A DNA stretch of 64,000 nucleotides from Gonatopus flavifemur (Eukaryota; Arthropoda; Insecta; Hymenoptera; Dryinidae). This document shows, one piece after another, positions 20,440 through 31,049 of the stretch (positions are counted from its first letter, which is position 1; every line of letters starts with the position of its first letter). The stretch covers positions 2,232,001-2,296,000 of the forward strand of contig JAFFJZ010000030.1 of assembly GCA_018340375.1 (NCBI GenBank), written 5' to 3'. Under the pieces are notes generated by a model. That model was given only the letters and a program-made list of their open reading frames with translations. It was not told the origin of the DNA and ran no database searches. The position numbers and the translations under genes were made by a program.

Positions 20440-21274
20440 TCGAATATAGATGTACAACATGCTAATTGAATTCCGCGTAAGTCCCTTAGACAAAGAAGAA
20501 AAATTGAATTAGTATTAGTTCCTTTGTTTAATGACATTCATGCAGTACAGAGACTGATATTAGTTCAACTTATTTCTGTTCAAACCTTCCTGTCTTTCTT
20601 TCATGATGATTTTTTTTATCTTTCCTTCTATCCATCGGCTCCACTAATGCTCTCTCTTTGTTCCACACGGAAAGACCGGGTCTATTGATATTTGGAAAGA
20701 ATTTATCAACGTTTAGAAAAATGACTGTCAATTTAGGGAAAACGAGGATCGCTGAAAAATATTCGTACACTGAGAAAAAGGATTAGTGAACTGAACGAAA
20801 ACGTAGTTGACTCAACTACGCCAGGAGGTTGAATACGTTCAACCAACTCTGGAGGTTACATTGAATCATTCCCCAGGGTGGCCGATTCTGTTGAGTCAAC
20901 TACGTGAATGATTGGGACAATAAAAAATAGTTTCCATCAAGTATCCATATACATTTGACACAAAATAACGATGCATTGATTGCCTGCGAGGTTCCCTGTT
21001 GAAAAAGTCTCATGAATTCTCATATATAAATCTTATTAGTTCATATGAATTTTGACAAGTTCGTATCAGTCTATTTGCGGTTTCTGTCCTAGAACTTATT
21101 GGTTTTATATGATTTTATATAAGAATGCGAAAATTATATGAGAACTTTATAAGATTCAATCATTGAATCATACTGGAATGAGCACTCCCCACATATCCTA
21201 TAGTTTAGGCTGGTCAGCCACATATCGTACTATTGTGAAAAGATTTCTTCTCTCTCGAACCTCTACCCCTTATT

Positions 21275-21447
21275 GGTAGGGGGTCTTTTTGCCGAAAAAG
21301 TTTTTCGCCGAATATACTCAATTCGACAATCGCTAGTCATTTCTAGAGATCACCACGAAATCTCCTAGTGATTTCTAGAGGTGACTATCGATTGTCAAAT
21401 TACAGTGTATTCGGCGAAAAACGTTTTCGGCAAAAAGACCCCCTACC
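21275..21447. mobile_element. hairpin MITE, GG-start TIR, 8 bp TSD
   Basis: A 173 bp hairpin with ends GGTAGGGGGTCTTTTTGCCG in inverted orientation. It is flanked by a perfect 8 bp duplication CCCTTATT (21267-21274, 21448-21455). The internal stem includes TTCGCCGAATA and TCGACAATCG. The 8 bp TSD without a CAG end is unusual for hAT. Compare 38659-38769, 43019-43156 and 43200-43687. Confidence 0.88.
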
Positions 21448-21623
21448 CCCTTATTCTCCTTATCTTTGTCTGATTCTCTTTCCCTTATCCTCTTTATCTT
21501 TGTCTGGCATGTAAGGCTCGAACTTCTCTCTCTGACCGCGATAATCTGGGGAGTAATCATTCCAGTATATTATAAAGTTCAATGGATTCAATTAGAGCCA
21601 TTTGCAGAATCTCATGAAACTGT

Positions 21624-21770
21624 CAGTGATGCCAGTATTCCCTAGAAAAATCTTCAGATTTTTTAGCATTGGTCATTTCTTCTCAAATTGTAAATATGAT
21701 TGGCCGGTTTTACAAGAAATAACCAATCATCAGATGCTGAAGATTCTTCTAGGGAATACTGGCAACGCTG
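21624..21770. mobile_element. hAT MITE CAGYGATGCCA, copy 1
   Basis: A 147 bp hairpin starting CAGTGATGCCAGTATTCCCT and ending CTAGGGAATACTGGCAACGCTG (as two overlapping parts). A perfect 8 bp duplication GAAACTGT lies at 21616-21623 and 21771-21778. It is the same family and the same length as 42624-42770. Confidence 0.93.
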
Positions 21771-22045
21771 GAAACTGTATAAAATCGAGTGTGTGTACTA
21801 GATTTCATGCGGTTTCTGTCCTAGAAATAACTAGAATTAATTCGAATTTATGAGACCTTTTCAACAGGGTTTGATTCAACTACGGTTCATAAAATCAAGT
21901 GGTATGTTTGAGACAAGGAAAGGTGGCGTAATTGAGTCTACAATTTCCAAGTCATTTCAACTAAAAATTCGTTCATTCATTCATTAATAATTCTTCAACT
22001 ACGCGTGGTGGTTAATGGCGCTTTAATTTTTTTCTCAGTGCAATG

Positions 22046-22475
22046 CCCATACAGCACCGGGAGGTTTTCTGGACGTTTCGAAAAAGTGCTTGGTTACACA
22101 GAAAACGTGCAAATAATGTCTCATGATGTTCTAAAAACGTCGTACGTATGTCTGTCGCAGGAACATGCAAATGTCCCGTTTAGTTCTATTCATGTCTTCT
22201 TGCAATGTTCTTGGGACGTATTCAAAGAAAGGTTTTCACTACGTTCCGCGGCGTTGCACATATGTTTTTAAAAGGTTAGTTTTCATGGAAACACGTTCAG
22301 AAAACGCGGAAAGAACGTCCCGTAGTATATGAAAAGAACGTGCTCGGTACGTATTCGTGTGCATCAAAAGCGAAGGTACTCTAAACATTTGGAAAATATG
22401 TGACTTGGACACCAACACACGCGGAACCAAGATTATGTTTATAGAACATTCAGAGAACTTTCTGTGCTGTCTGGG
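22046..22475. mobile_element. MITE with CCCATACAGCAC end, copy 1
   Basis: About 430 bp, starting CCCATACAGCACCGGGAGGT and ending TTTCTGTGCTGTCTGGG. The interior has repeated GAACGT / ACGTTC words. It is closely related to 32047-32420. Confidence 0.8.
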
Positions 22476-22724
22476 TGAGTCTACCAAAAATTCCTAAAAT
22501 ATTAACAGTTGATAGTTTCATTGGTATTTCTCACAGTGGAACTATCAATTGTTAATACATCGACTACGAATTTTGAGTAGATTCACTACGAATATTTTTT
22601 AGCGATTCTCGTTTTCCCTAAATTGACAGTCATTTGTCTAAATATTAATAGACCCGGTCTTTCCGTGTATACCTCTATGATTATGGCTGTCATACTCATC
22701 TATACATACACACGGCACGCGGTT

Positions 22725-22910
22725 CTTGAAGATATCTAAAAGAATACTCAATCAGGAGATCTTCGAGAACGTTCTTGAAGAGTTCTCAAAGATATCCTTT
22801 AGAAGTGTTGGAAAAACATCTTGGAAAAGATCTTCGAAAGATGTCTTGATTCAAGAAAGCGTTTGAAAGATATCTTCTTGGTAGACTTTAACAAAATATG
22901 TTTGAGAAGA
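22725..22910. repeat. AAGATATCTT palindrome cluster 3
   Basis: Repeated GATATCTT, AAGATCTT and AAGATGTCTT words over 185 bp. It is related to the clusters near 7690, 8985 and 39020. Confidence 0.6.
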
Positions 22911-23331
22911 TAGACTGTCAGCAGGTTTAGGTTATGAATACCTGATGATATGAATTGACATGAATAACACTTATGGAATGTGCCTTTTATTGCAATCCAA
23001 TTACAGATGTGATAAATTCGTTCACAAATCGAAAGCTTGAAAAATCATGCCAAGAGATTCTAAATTCTGCAAAAAGTACGATTTTGTAACCTTTCGATAC
23101 CCGCGCTGGAATTAACGAATCTCCAAGACACAAATATTTTCCAAATTACTGAACTTTTTACGCTAAATTTGATGGACAGCTTTCAAGTAAATTTTGAACA
23201 ATTCTCATTCATACTTATTAATAAGGTATTCTTCAATAACGATAAGATAGAAATAATTTAAGAAGAATCTGTGGTATCCACGGCCAACTTATCTGACATT
23301 TGTTTATATAATAACAGTTTTTCTACAAAAA

Positions 23332-23575
23332 AGATCAAGAGACGCGGTAGCGTCTCGACGCCAAGTACATGAAAACCCTGAAAAAAATGAAAAAGCAGAA
23401 GTCATGCGCTACCGTGTATCTATACACGTAAACCGAGATTTGATATAGTCAAAAAATCTTCAACCCACAATAACTCATCACACATTTAATTTCACGAAAA
23501 AAAAATTACACTTCTATTATATAATTCGAATACACACTTTCGATTAAGCATACTACGGAGTTGACTCGTTCACGC
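23332..23575 (+). repeat. long repeat copy A, left segment
   Basis: GATCAAGAGACGCGGTAGCG, ACCGTGTATCTATACACGTA and TAATTCGAATACACACTTTC are shared with copy B from about 39561. Copy A is split here by the MULE-like element and resumes at 28268. The left edge of the homology contains GACGCGGTAGCGTCTCGACG, itself partly palindromic. Confidence 0.75.
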
Positions 23576-24616
23576 GGTAAACACCCGTTGGACCGAAAGC
23601 CCGTTAGGCCGAAACACCGTTGGACCGAAATTTATTTTACCGAATGACAATAATCCGGAATCTTACTATACGTTACTAGTCGTGTGCGAATAAGATAAAA
23701 TGTCACCAAGACTTTTTCGGCCCTAGCGATATCATTTTTACCGAAATTTTTGGTAAGAAATTGGTAATTTTGTGGTTTGGTAATATTGTGGTTGGAAATT
23801 GGTTATATTGTGGTCAAATCGTCGTACCGTTTGTGACTTTTTTGTACCACCTAATTACCAACAAATTACTGCACGATCGGTATTTTTATGGGAGAAGTTT
23901 TGGACAAATTTTGGTAAAGAATGACGGAATCAACAGGATGTACAATTCGGTTCCTTTTTGGAAAAAATATGCCTGACATTATCGCACATGGAAGGAACAA
24001 AATTGGTAAATTGTTGGATAATTTCGAGTTCATCGCCATGAAACCAGCGAATCTTCAGTGCTACTGATTGGTAACAATATGGTTCCTTTTTGGAAAAACA
24101 TCTTGGAAATACCGCTGATGGGAGGAAACAAATTGGTCAGTTTTTGGTTACTTTCCGGTTCATAACCATGGGATTACCAAATTTGCATTGGTACTCATTG
24201 GTAACAATTTGGTGCTTTCTTGGAAAGCGTATACCTGGAATTACTGCAGATGGAAGGAACAAAATTGCTCAGTTTTTGGAGAATTTCCGGTTCACAACTA
24301 TAGAATCGCCAAAACTTCAGTGCCACTGATTGGGGAAAAGTTGGTTTCTTTTCGGAAAAAAATATGCCTGAAATCACCGCAGATAAAAGCACCCAAATCG
24401 GTCAGTTTTTGGATAATTTCCGGTTCACAACCACAGAATTACCAAAACTTGAGTGCGACTGATTGGCAACCATTTGGTTCCTCCTATTCGCGGTAATTTC
24501 AGGCATTTTTTTCCGAAAAGGAACCAAATTGTAACCAATGCAGGATTCTCAACATTCGGTAAATCTTCGGTTTTTAACCACGAAGCAACCAAGAAATGAC
24601 CAAGAAGACCATTCCT

Positions 24617-26736
24617 GTGATCTGGTGAAGAAAGTGGTTTTGTTCCAAAAAGGTACCGAATCGTGACCGACGAGTAGCACTGAATATCCGGTAATTTTAT
24701 GGTTGTATACCGGAAATTTACCTGAAACTAACCAATTTGGTCCCTCCTATTCGCGGTAATTTCAGGCATTTTTTTCAAAAAGGAACCAAATTGTAACCAA
24801 TGCAGGATTCTCAACATTCGGTAAATCTTCGGCTTTTAACCACGAAGCAACCAAGAAATGACCAAGAAGACCATTCCTGCACGGAGAAAAAGGTATCTTA
24901 AAAAGTACAATAATTTATGGATTTTCTGCGCTGGGCTGACCGAGTCTAAATATTTCCCTGAAAAAACCTCTAAAAGTACCATAATGTCTTGGACTTTTAT
25001 ACGGGAGGTACCATACTTATTTCAAAAAGTCCAAGAAATTATGGTACTTTTAGAGATTCATGCAAGTGAATATTCCGACTCGGGTCAGACCAGCGCTGAA
25101 AATCCATAAATTATCGTATTTTTCGAGATATCTGTTTTCTCAGTGTGTGATCTGGTGAAGAAAGTGGTTTTGTTCCAAAAAGGTACCGAATCGTGACCGA
25201 CGAGTAGCACTGAATATCCGGTAATTTTATGGTTGTATACCGGAAATTTACCTGAAACTAACCAATTTGGTCCCTCCTATTCGCGGTAATTTCAGGCATT
25301 TTTTTCAAAAAGGAACCAAATTGTAACCAATGCAGGATTCTCAACATTCGGTAAATCTTCGGCTTTTAACCACGAAGCAACCAAGAAATGACCAAGAAGA
25401 CCATTCCTGCACGGAGAAAAAGGTATCTTAAAAAGTACAATAATTTATGGATTTTCTGCGCTGGGCTGACCGAGTCTAAATATTTCCCTGAAAAAACCTC
25501 TAAAAGTACCATAATGTCTTGGACTTTTATACGGGAGGTACCATACTTATTTCAAAAAGTCCAAGAAATTATGGTACTTTTAGAGATTCATGCAAGTGAA
25601 TATTCCGACTCGGGTCAGACCAGCGCTGAAAATCCATAAATTATCGTATTTTTCGAGATATCTGTTTTCTCAGTGTGTGATCTGGTGAAGAAAGTGGTTT
25701 TGTTCCAAAAAGGTACCGAATCGTGACCGACGAGTAGCACTGAATATCCGGTAATTTTATGGTTGTATACCGGAAATTTACCTGAAACTAACCAATTTGG
25801 TCCCTCCTATTCGCGGTAATTTCAGGCATTTTTTTCAAAAAGGAACCAAATTGTAACCAATGCAGGATTCTCAACATTCGGTAAATCTTCGGCTTTTAAC
25901 CACGAAGCAACCAAGAAATGACCAAGAAGACCATTCCTGCACGGAGAAAAAGGTATCTTAAAAAGTACAATAATTTATGGATTTTCTGCGCTGGGCTGAC
26001 CGAGTCTAAATATTTCCCTGAAAAAACCTCTAAAAGTACCATAATGTCTTGGACTTTTATACGGGAGGTACCATACTTATTTCAAAAAGTCCAAGAAATT
26101 ATGGTACTTTTAGAGATTCATGCAAGTGAATATTCCGACTCGGGTCAGACCAGCGCTGAAAATCCATAAATTATCGTATTTTTCGAGATATCTGTTTTCT
26201 CAGTGTGTGATCTGGTGAAGAAAGTGGTTTTGTTCCAAAAAGGTACCGAATCGTGACCGACGAGTAGCACTGAATATCCGGTAATTTTATGGTTGTATAC
26301 CGGAAATTTACCTGAAACTAACCAATTTGGTCCCTCCTATTCGCGGTAATTTCAGGCATTTTTTTCAAAAAGGAACCAATTTGTAACCAATGCAGGATTC
26401 TCAACATTCGGTAAATCTTCGGCTTTTAACCACGAAGCAACCAAGAAATGACCAAGAAGACCATTCCTGCACGGAGAAAAAGGTATCTTAAAAAGTACAA
26501 TAATTTATGGATTTTCTGCGCTGGGCTGACCGAGTCTAAATATTTCCCTGAAAAAACCTCTAAAAGTACCATAATGTCTTGGACTTTTATACGGGAGGTA
26601 CCATACTTATTTCAAAAAGTCCAAGAAATTATGGTACTTTTAGAGATTCATGCAAGTGAATATTCCGACTCGGGTCAGACCAGCGCTGAAAATCCATAAA
26701 TTATCGTATTTTTCGAGATATCTGTTTTCTCAGTGT
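24617..26736. repeat. four tandem 530 bp units
   Basis: Unit starts at 24617, 25147, 25677 and 26207 are spaced exactly 530 bp apart (first bases GTGATCTGGTGAAGAAAGTG). The copies are nearly identical. I noticed one difference, CAATTTGTAACC in the fourth copy against CAAATTGTAACC in the others. Each unit is one ~262 bp internal repeat of the host element plus one 266 bp MITE. The repeated 83-codon frame at 24858, 25388, 25918 and 26448 is a shadow of the repeat, not a gene. Confidence 0.97.
24880..25145. mobile_element. MITE CACGGAGAAAA, amplified four times
   Basis: A 266 bp hairpin, left end CACGGAGAAAAAGGTATCTT, right end GATATCTGTTTTCTCAGTG. Inner arms pair through AATTTATGGATTTTC and CTAAAAGTACCATAAT. 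Identical copies lie at 25410-25675, 25940-26205 and 26470-26735. The empty site is readable next door at 24611-24625 (ATTCCTGTGATCTGG), which shows a 2 bp TG duplication. This is a TA-like dinucleotide target, consistent with a Tc1/mariner-type MITE. Confidence 0.88.
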
Positions 26737-27147
26737 GTGATCTGGTAAAAAAAGTGGTTTTGTTCCAAAAAGGTACCGAATCGTGACCGATGAGTAGCAC
26801 TGAATATCCGGTAATTTCATGGTTTTGAACCGGAAATTTACCAAAAACTGACCAATTTTGTTCCACCTATTCGCGGTAATTTCAGGCATTTTTCTCTAAA
26901 AAGGAACCAAATTTTAACCAATGCAGGATTCTTAACATTCGGTAAATCTTCGGTTTTTAACCACGAAGCAACCAAGAAATTACCAAGCAGACCATCCCTG
27001 TAATCTGTTAAAAAAAGTGGTTTGGTTCCAAGAAGGTACCGAATCGTGACCGATGAGTCGCACTGAATATCCGGTAATTTTATGGTTTTGAACCGGAAAT
27101 TCACCAAAAACTGACCAATTTGGTTCCACCTATTCGCGGTAGTCTTA

Positions 27148-27763
27148 AGGTGTAATTTCATACGAGCATCAAACGTCCAGCATCGAGCGATTTTCACATT
27201 TTCTGGGATTCAGCGTGAAAGCTAAACAGTGTTTAGCTTTGACGCCGTTCTAATCCATAATTGAGTTTCAGCATAATCCATAATTATTCAATCATTCTCA
27301 ATAGTGCAGGATAAAGAAGGCACTTCAGCTCAAACAATATATATTCATATATGTTTAATATTCTTTCTTCCGCACAGAGAATAGTTAAAAGACAACTTTT
27401 AACTCTCAAATTGAGTGTCGAGAAACATCATGAAGCTTTGACGCTGAAATCTAGAACCTGGGAAAATCGCTCGTTGCTCAACGCTCGACGCTCGTGTGAA
27501 ATTACAACTTTAAAGATGTAATTTCATGGGGCGTCGAGCATCAAGCGTCAACATTAGAAGGAAAGAGAAGAACTGTGTGATCTCTCTTTCTTTCTAATGT
27601 TGACGCTTGATGCTCGACGCCCCATGAAATTACATCTTAAGATGTAATTTCATGGGGCGTCGAGCATCAAGCGTCAACATTAGAAGGAAAGAGAAGAACT
27701 GTGTGACCTCTCTTTCTTTCTAATGTTGACGCTCGATGCTCGACGCCCCATGAAATTACAGCT
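27148..27763. mobile_element. three stacked TGTAATTTCA hairpins
   Basis: Hairpin A (27148-27509) has ends AGGTGTAATTTCA / TGAAATTACAACT and flanking TTA trinucleotides. Hairpins B (27513-27638) and C (27640-27763) are ~125 bp, almost identical, near-perfect palindromes. They start AGATGTAATTTCATGGGGCG and read through GTCGAGCATCAAGCGTCAAC. A TTA target fits PIF/Harbinger MITEs. The three share terminal sequence and are joined end to end. Confidence 0.82.
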
Positions 27764-27766
27764 TTA

Positions 27767-27927
27767 GGCTGGCCTCCCATGGACCGGAATTCGTTCCGGC
27801 GGAATGAAAATTGAACCAATGCACAATTTTTTATAGATTTCTGATAGAACGCTCTAAAAGAAATTGTGAAAGCGATTGGTTTAAAGTCATTCCGCCGGAA
27901 CGAATTCCGGTCCATGGGAGGCCAGCC
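27767..27927. mobile_element. Harbinger-type MITE, TTA TSD
   Basis: A 161 bp element with inverted ends GGCTGGCCTCCCATGGACCG and ~41 bp matching arms through GGAATTCGTTCCGGCGGAAT. TTA flanks both sides (27764-27766, 27928-27930). A 3 bp TTA target with GG-starting TIRs fits PIF/Harbinger. It continues the stack of hairpins at the same site. Confidence 0.85.
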
Positions 27928-28267
27928 TTAGGCCTTTTTTTCCAAAACGGGACCAAATTGCAACCAATGCAGGATTCTCAACATTCGGTAAATTTTCGGT
28001 TCTTAACCACGAAGCAACCAAGAAATGACCAAAAACACCGTTTCTGTGATCTGGTAAACAAATGGTTTTGTTCCAAAAAGATACCGAATCGTGACTGATG
28101 AGTAGCACTGAAGATGCGATTGTTGGTTATTTTGTGGTAAGAAAAAGTCACAAACGTACCGCAATTTTTTGGAAACTTTTTGGTAACCTCAAAATCGCTA
28201 GGGGGATTATTGTCATTCGGTGGAATAAATTTCGGTCTAACGGGCTTTCGGCCCACGGGTGTTTACC

Positions 28268-28747
28268 CGTTCACGCGATCCCGAGATACAAACGTTTCAA
28301 ATTTTCATGCGATCAAAACATCAGGATTTTTCTTCATCATCGCCACTTTCGATTTATTTTCATCACGATAGCAACGATAGTTCTTCGTCATCAGAATTCG
28401 AGAGGGTTTCTCCCATTGGCATAGAGATATTCTGTCTCTTTCCCTCTTGGGACATCCAATATTCTGTCCTTTTTCCTTTCTTCCAATATCCAATAGCATT
28501 CACTTCAGTTAATGTATATTATAATCCAAACATCCAATAGCGTTGATTTCATATCTGTATGTACAATCTGGTATACATTGTGATACATTGTATCGATAAT
28601 CGATTTATTAGAAACGTAAATAATCTGCCAATGAAGCGATGTGTTGACAGGTTATTATTGATAGGTTATTATTATATTAAGAGGATAATTTTTGTGTGTT
28701 GAAAAAAAAGAAGATAATTCAATAAATGGATGAATTGCAGGTGATTA
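28268..28747 (+). repeat. long repeat copy A, middle segment
   Basis: It continues the repeat split by the MULE-like element. It shares ACGTTTCAAATTTTCATGCG, ACGATAG...TTCG, and GCGATGTGTTGA plus AGGTTATTATTATATTAA with copy B (39790-40067 and 42228-42262). No coding sequence with clear homology. Confidence 0.7.
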
Positions 28748-29162
28748 CCCTGGTGAAAGGGAAGCGTGTCATAAAGAGTAACGAAAGGGTAAGAATGTTT
28801 CAGATTACTTTTCTAATACTTCTTATATGCTTCCTATCCACTCTCCAACTACGCTTCCGGGCGTAAAGCCCGGTTTTCATGAAATTGGGGTTTCTTCCGA
28901 TACGCTTCACACACTTCAAATATACGTTCGAACTACTCTTAATGTTCTACCTGACGCTCGGTATACGCTCAAATCCACGTTCCAAATACTTTTCAACTAC
29001 GTTCCTGACACTTTCTATTACACGCTTCACGGAAAAAAAGATGATGTTGGATTTACAACATTTCGTTCGATCACCATAGAAACCCCTAATATTTCTATGG
29101 TATTCGAACGAAACATTGTAAATCCAACATCATCTTTTTTTCCGTGTTCCCTTTCACCAGGG
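28748..29162. mobile_element. CCCTGGTGAAAGGGAA TIR element
   Basis: A 415 bp element with inverted ends CCCTGGTGAAAGGGAA. Its interior is rich in degenerate TACGCTTC / TACGTTC words. A second hairpin (29038-29146) is nested near its right end. Confidence 0.75.
29038..29146. mobile_element. 109 bp near-perfect hairpin MITE
   Basis: CACGGAAAAAAAGATGATGT pairs with ACATCATCTTTTTTTCCGTG. The stem continues through TGGATTTACAA and TTTCGTTCGA to a small loop (CACCATAGAAACCCCTAA). TT flanks both sides. Confidence 0.85.
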
Positions 29163-29272
29163 TAAGGTTTATGTAATCAGGACAACAATAAACAATAAAA
29201 TATGAATAATTTGAAGTGTGTATTACATAAAAAAATTGATGAAAAATCAATGAATGATGAGGTTATCTATGG

Positions 29273-29342
29273 AAAAAAACATTTGAAAAGTTTGAGGAAG
29301 CAATAGATCTGTTTGTTACATTTGAAAAATATAAAAAGGTAA
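29273..29342 (+). other. exon-like open segment in copy A
   Basis: One frame reads TFEKFEEAIDLFVTFEKYKK and runs straight into a good GTAAGC splice donor at about 29340. The equivalent segment in copy B is present but decayed (near 42850 and 44340-44396), and it keeps the GGTAAGCTCTG donor. It may be an old exon of the long repeat. The function is unknown. Confidence 0.3.
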
Positions 29343-29357
29343 GCTCTGTATGATGTA

Positions 29358-30650
29358 CGAGGGTGGATTGATAAGTTTCCGGCCTGACCAAGAGATGGCG
29401 CCACTAGGCCTACCTTGAGGTGGCGTTCTATAGTACCATCCTTAGATAGCTTGTAGCTATAGTTTCAGTCCGATCGCCATGTTAGTTTAGTTTTGAGAGC
29501 ACGCTGACCAAGACGCCTCTGTGTTTTTCGTAAAAATGGAAAAGCTGGAAAATCGTGCTGTCATCAAATACTTTTATTTGAAGGGGTGAACGCCGAAGGA
29601 AATCAAAGGAGAGATGGACTCAACACTGGGGACATCCTCCCCATCATATTCGACCGTTAAGCAGTGGGTTTCCGAGTTTAAAAAGGGTCGTGTGAGCACC
29701 TCTGATGAGCCTCGCTCAGGACGCCCCATTGAGGTCACAACTCCAGATATGATCGAAAAAATCCATCAAATAGTGCTGAAAGATCGCAGATTAAAAGTTC
29801 GTGAGATAGCTGAGACCTGTAAGATGTCATATGAACGTGTACAAAATATTTTGCACCAACATTTGTATATGGAAAAGCTCTGTGCAAGATGGGTGCCGCG
29901 TTTGCTAACAGTCGACCAAAAATTGATTCGAAAGAACATTTCTACCGCCAATTTGGCGTTGTATAAGCGTAATCCAAGCGAATTTTTGCATCGATTCGTA
30001 ACCGTTGACGAAACTTGGGTCCACCACTACACTCCTGAAACCAAAGAACAGTCTAAACAGTGGATTGGACCAGGGGAACCAACTCCAAAGAAGGCAAAAA
30101 CAATTTTTTCGGCGAACAAGGTTATGGCTACTGTTTTTTGGGATGCAAGAGGTATTATATACATTGATTACCTTGAAAAGGGTAAAATTATCACTGGTCA
30201 ATACTACGCAGACTTATTGCAACGTTTGAGCCACGAAGTGGAAATTAAACGATCTCATCTGGCGAAGAAAAAAATCTTGTTTCATCACGATAACGCACCA
30301 GCGCACACGTCCATCGTTCTGATGGCTAAAATCAACGATCTGAAGTTTGAATTAATGCCGCACCCTCCCTACTCTCCAGACCTAGCCCCAAGTGACTATT
30401 ATCTGTTTCCTAACCTCAAAAAATGGCTTGGCGGTAAGAGATTTGCGGACAATGAAGAAGTAATCGAAGCTGTAAATGGGTATTTTGAGGAGCTTGACGA
30501 ATCAGTCTATAGAGATGGCATTACTAGACTAGAACACCGCTATGAGAAATGTATCAGCCTTGGAGGAGATTATGTTGAGAAATAAAAAAAAAAAATTCTT
30601 CAAAACGTTGTTTTTCTTGGTCAGGCCGGAAACTTATCAATCCACCCTCG
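29358..30650 (+). mobile_element. mariner transposon, near-intact
   Basis: A 1293 bp element with perfect 35 bp TIRs, starting CGAGGGTGGATTGATAAGTT (29358-29392 and 30616-30650). TA duplications lie at 29356-29357 and 30651-30652. It inserted into long repeat copy A just after the GGTAAGCTCTG segment. The uninterrupted order of that segment can be seen in copy B. Identical TIRs and one stop codon suggest a young insertion. Confidence 0.96.
29536..30585 (+). pseudogene. mariner transposase, one premature stop
   Basis: A full-length mariner transposase frame (349 codons plus stop) from the ATG at 29536, broken only by an in-frame TGA at 29587-29589 (codon 18, after FYLKG). A shorter reading from an ATG further in would miss part of the N-terminal DNA-binding domain. 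Catalytic residues are complete: Asp158 in TVDETW, Asp252 in HHDNAPAH and Asp287 in YSPDLAPSDYYLF, with the DD34D spacing. WVPRLLTVDQK and YSPDLAPSD are family hallmarks. The C-terminus ends at GGDYVEK, about the usual length. It resembles neither of the other two mariners closely, so the window holds three mariner lineages. Confidence 0.94.
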
Positions 30651-30652
30651 TA

Positions 30653-30973
30653 TTATTCATAAAATACAATATTCCTTTACAGACAAAAGCTCAACAGATA
30701 TACCGTAATTCCTGATGAACAGTCTGCTACTGTTGGTTCTTCTCAACAGAACCACAGGCTCATGATCAAATAAATCATACAAAGTCTAGTCGAAAAGAAT
30801 GATTCAAATTTATACATTACTTTTTAGGTGAAATCTTATCGGATATACCATAACCCCCTTACAAACAATCTACTATCAGGTTCTCCTGCTAGAGTCGTTG
30901 GAAAATGATCAAATGGATCAAATCGAGCATGCTCAAGGGAAAAGATTCAAGTTTATTTGCAATTCCTCCACAT
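30653..30973 (+). repeat. degenerate ~150 bp tandem modules, copy A part 1
   Basis: Two modules resemble each other and those at 36206-36500 and 44440-44831. Each starts after a pyrimidine-rich AG (TTCCTTTACAG, TTTTTTAG). Each contains a readable segment, QKLNRYTVIPDEQSATVGSS in the first and YRIYHNPLTNN in the second. The hAT element at 30974 split this array. Confidence 0.55.
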
Positions 30974-31049
30974 CAGGGCTGGCGCCAGGGAATCCACCGC
31001 CCCGGGCGAGAGCAAGTCCCGCTGCCCCTGCATCGGGGAGTACTTGACA

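Larger units (their letters stand above)
20994..21869. mobile_element. TIR element CCCTGTTGAAAAAGTCTCAT
   Basis: An 876 bp unit with inverted ends CCCTGTTGAAAAAGTCTCAT and ATGAGACCTTTTCAACAGGG. The 18 bp word GCGGTTTCTGTCCTAGAA occurs near both ends as a direct repeat. Two further MITEs (21275-21447, 21624-21770) are nested inside. It has no coding content. Confidence 0.65.
20666..22668. mobile_element. ~2 kb element with ~100 bp TIRs
   Basis: The left arm, CACGGAAAGACCGGGTCTAT and onwards through AATGACTGTCAATTTAGGGA to about 20775, is matched in reverse complement by 22580-22668. The right flank is TA and the left flank CA, so a TA target is likely. Several nested MITEs fill the interior. 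A decayed partial relative lies near 56640-56710. Confidence 0.65.
23576..28267. mobile_element. MULE-like 4.7 kb inverted-repeat element
   Basis: Inverted ends GGTAAACACCCG, with further pairing through GGACCGAAAGCCCGTTAG / CTAACGGGCTTTCGGCC and CCGAAATTTATT / AATAAATTTCGG. It is flanked by a 9 bp (10 if one G is counted) duplication CGTTCACGC, at 23567-23575 and 28268-28276. A 9 bp TSD is the Mutator/MULE signature. The interior is made of degenerate repeats (TTGGTTCCTTTTTGG, AATTTCCGGTTC, GTGGTTTGGTAAT-like). They face right on the left side and left on the right side, so the whole is a long imperfect palindrome. No transposase found. Confidence 0.72.

Noticed and set aside
24858..26699. 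Four identical 83-codon ORFs starting MTKKTIPARRKRYLKKYNNL
   Set aside because: They cross the junction between a non-coding repeat unit and a MITE hairpin. They are copies only because the DNA is tandemly duplicated, and no domain is present.
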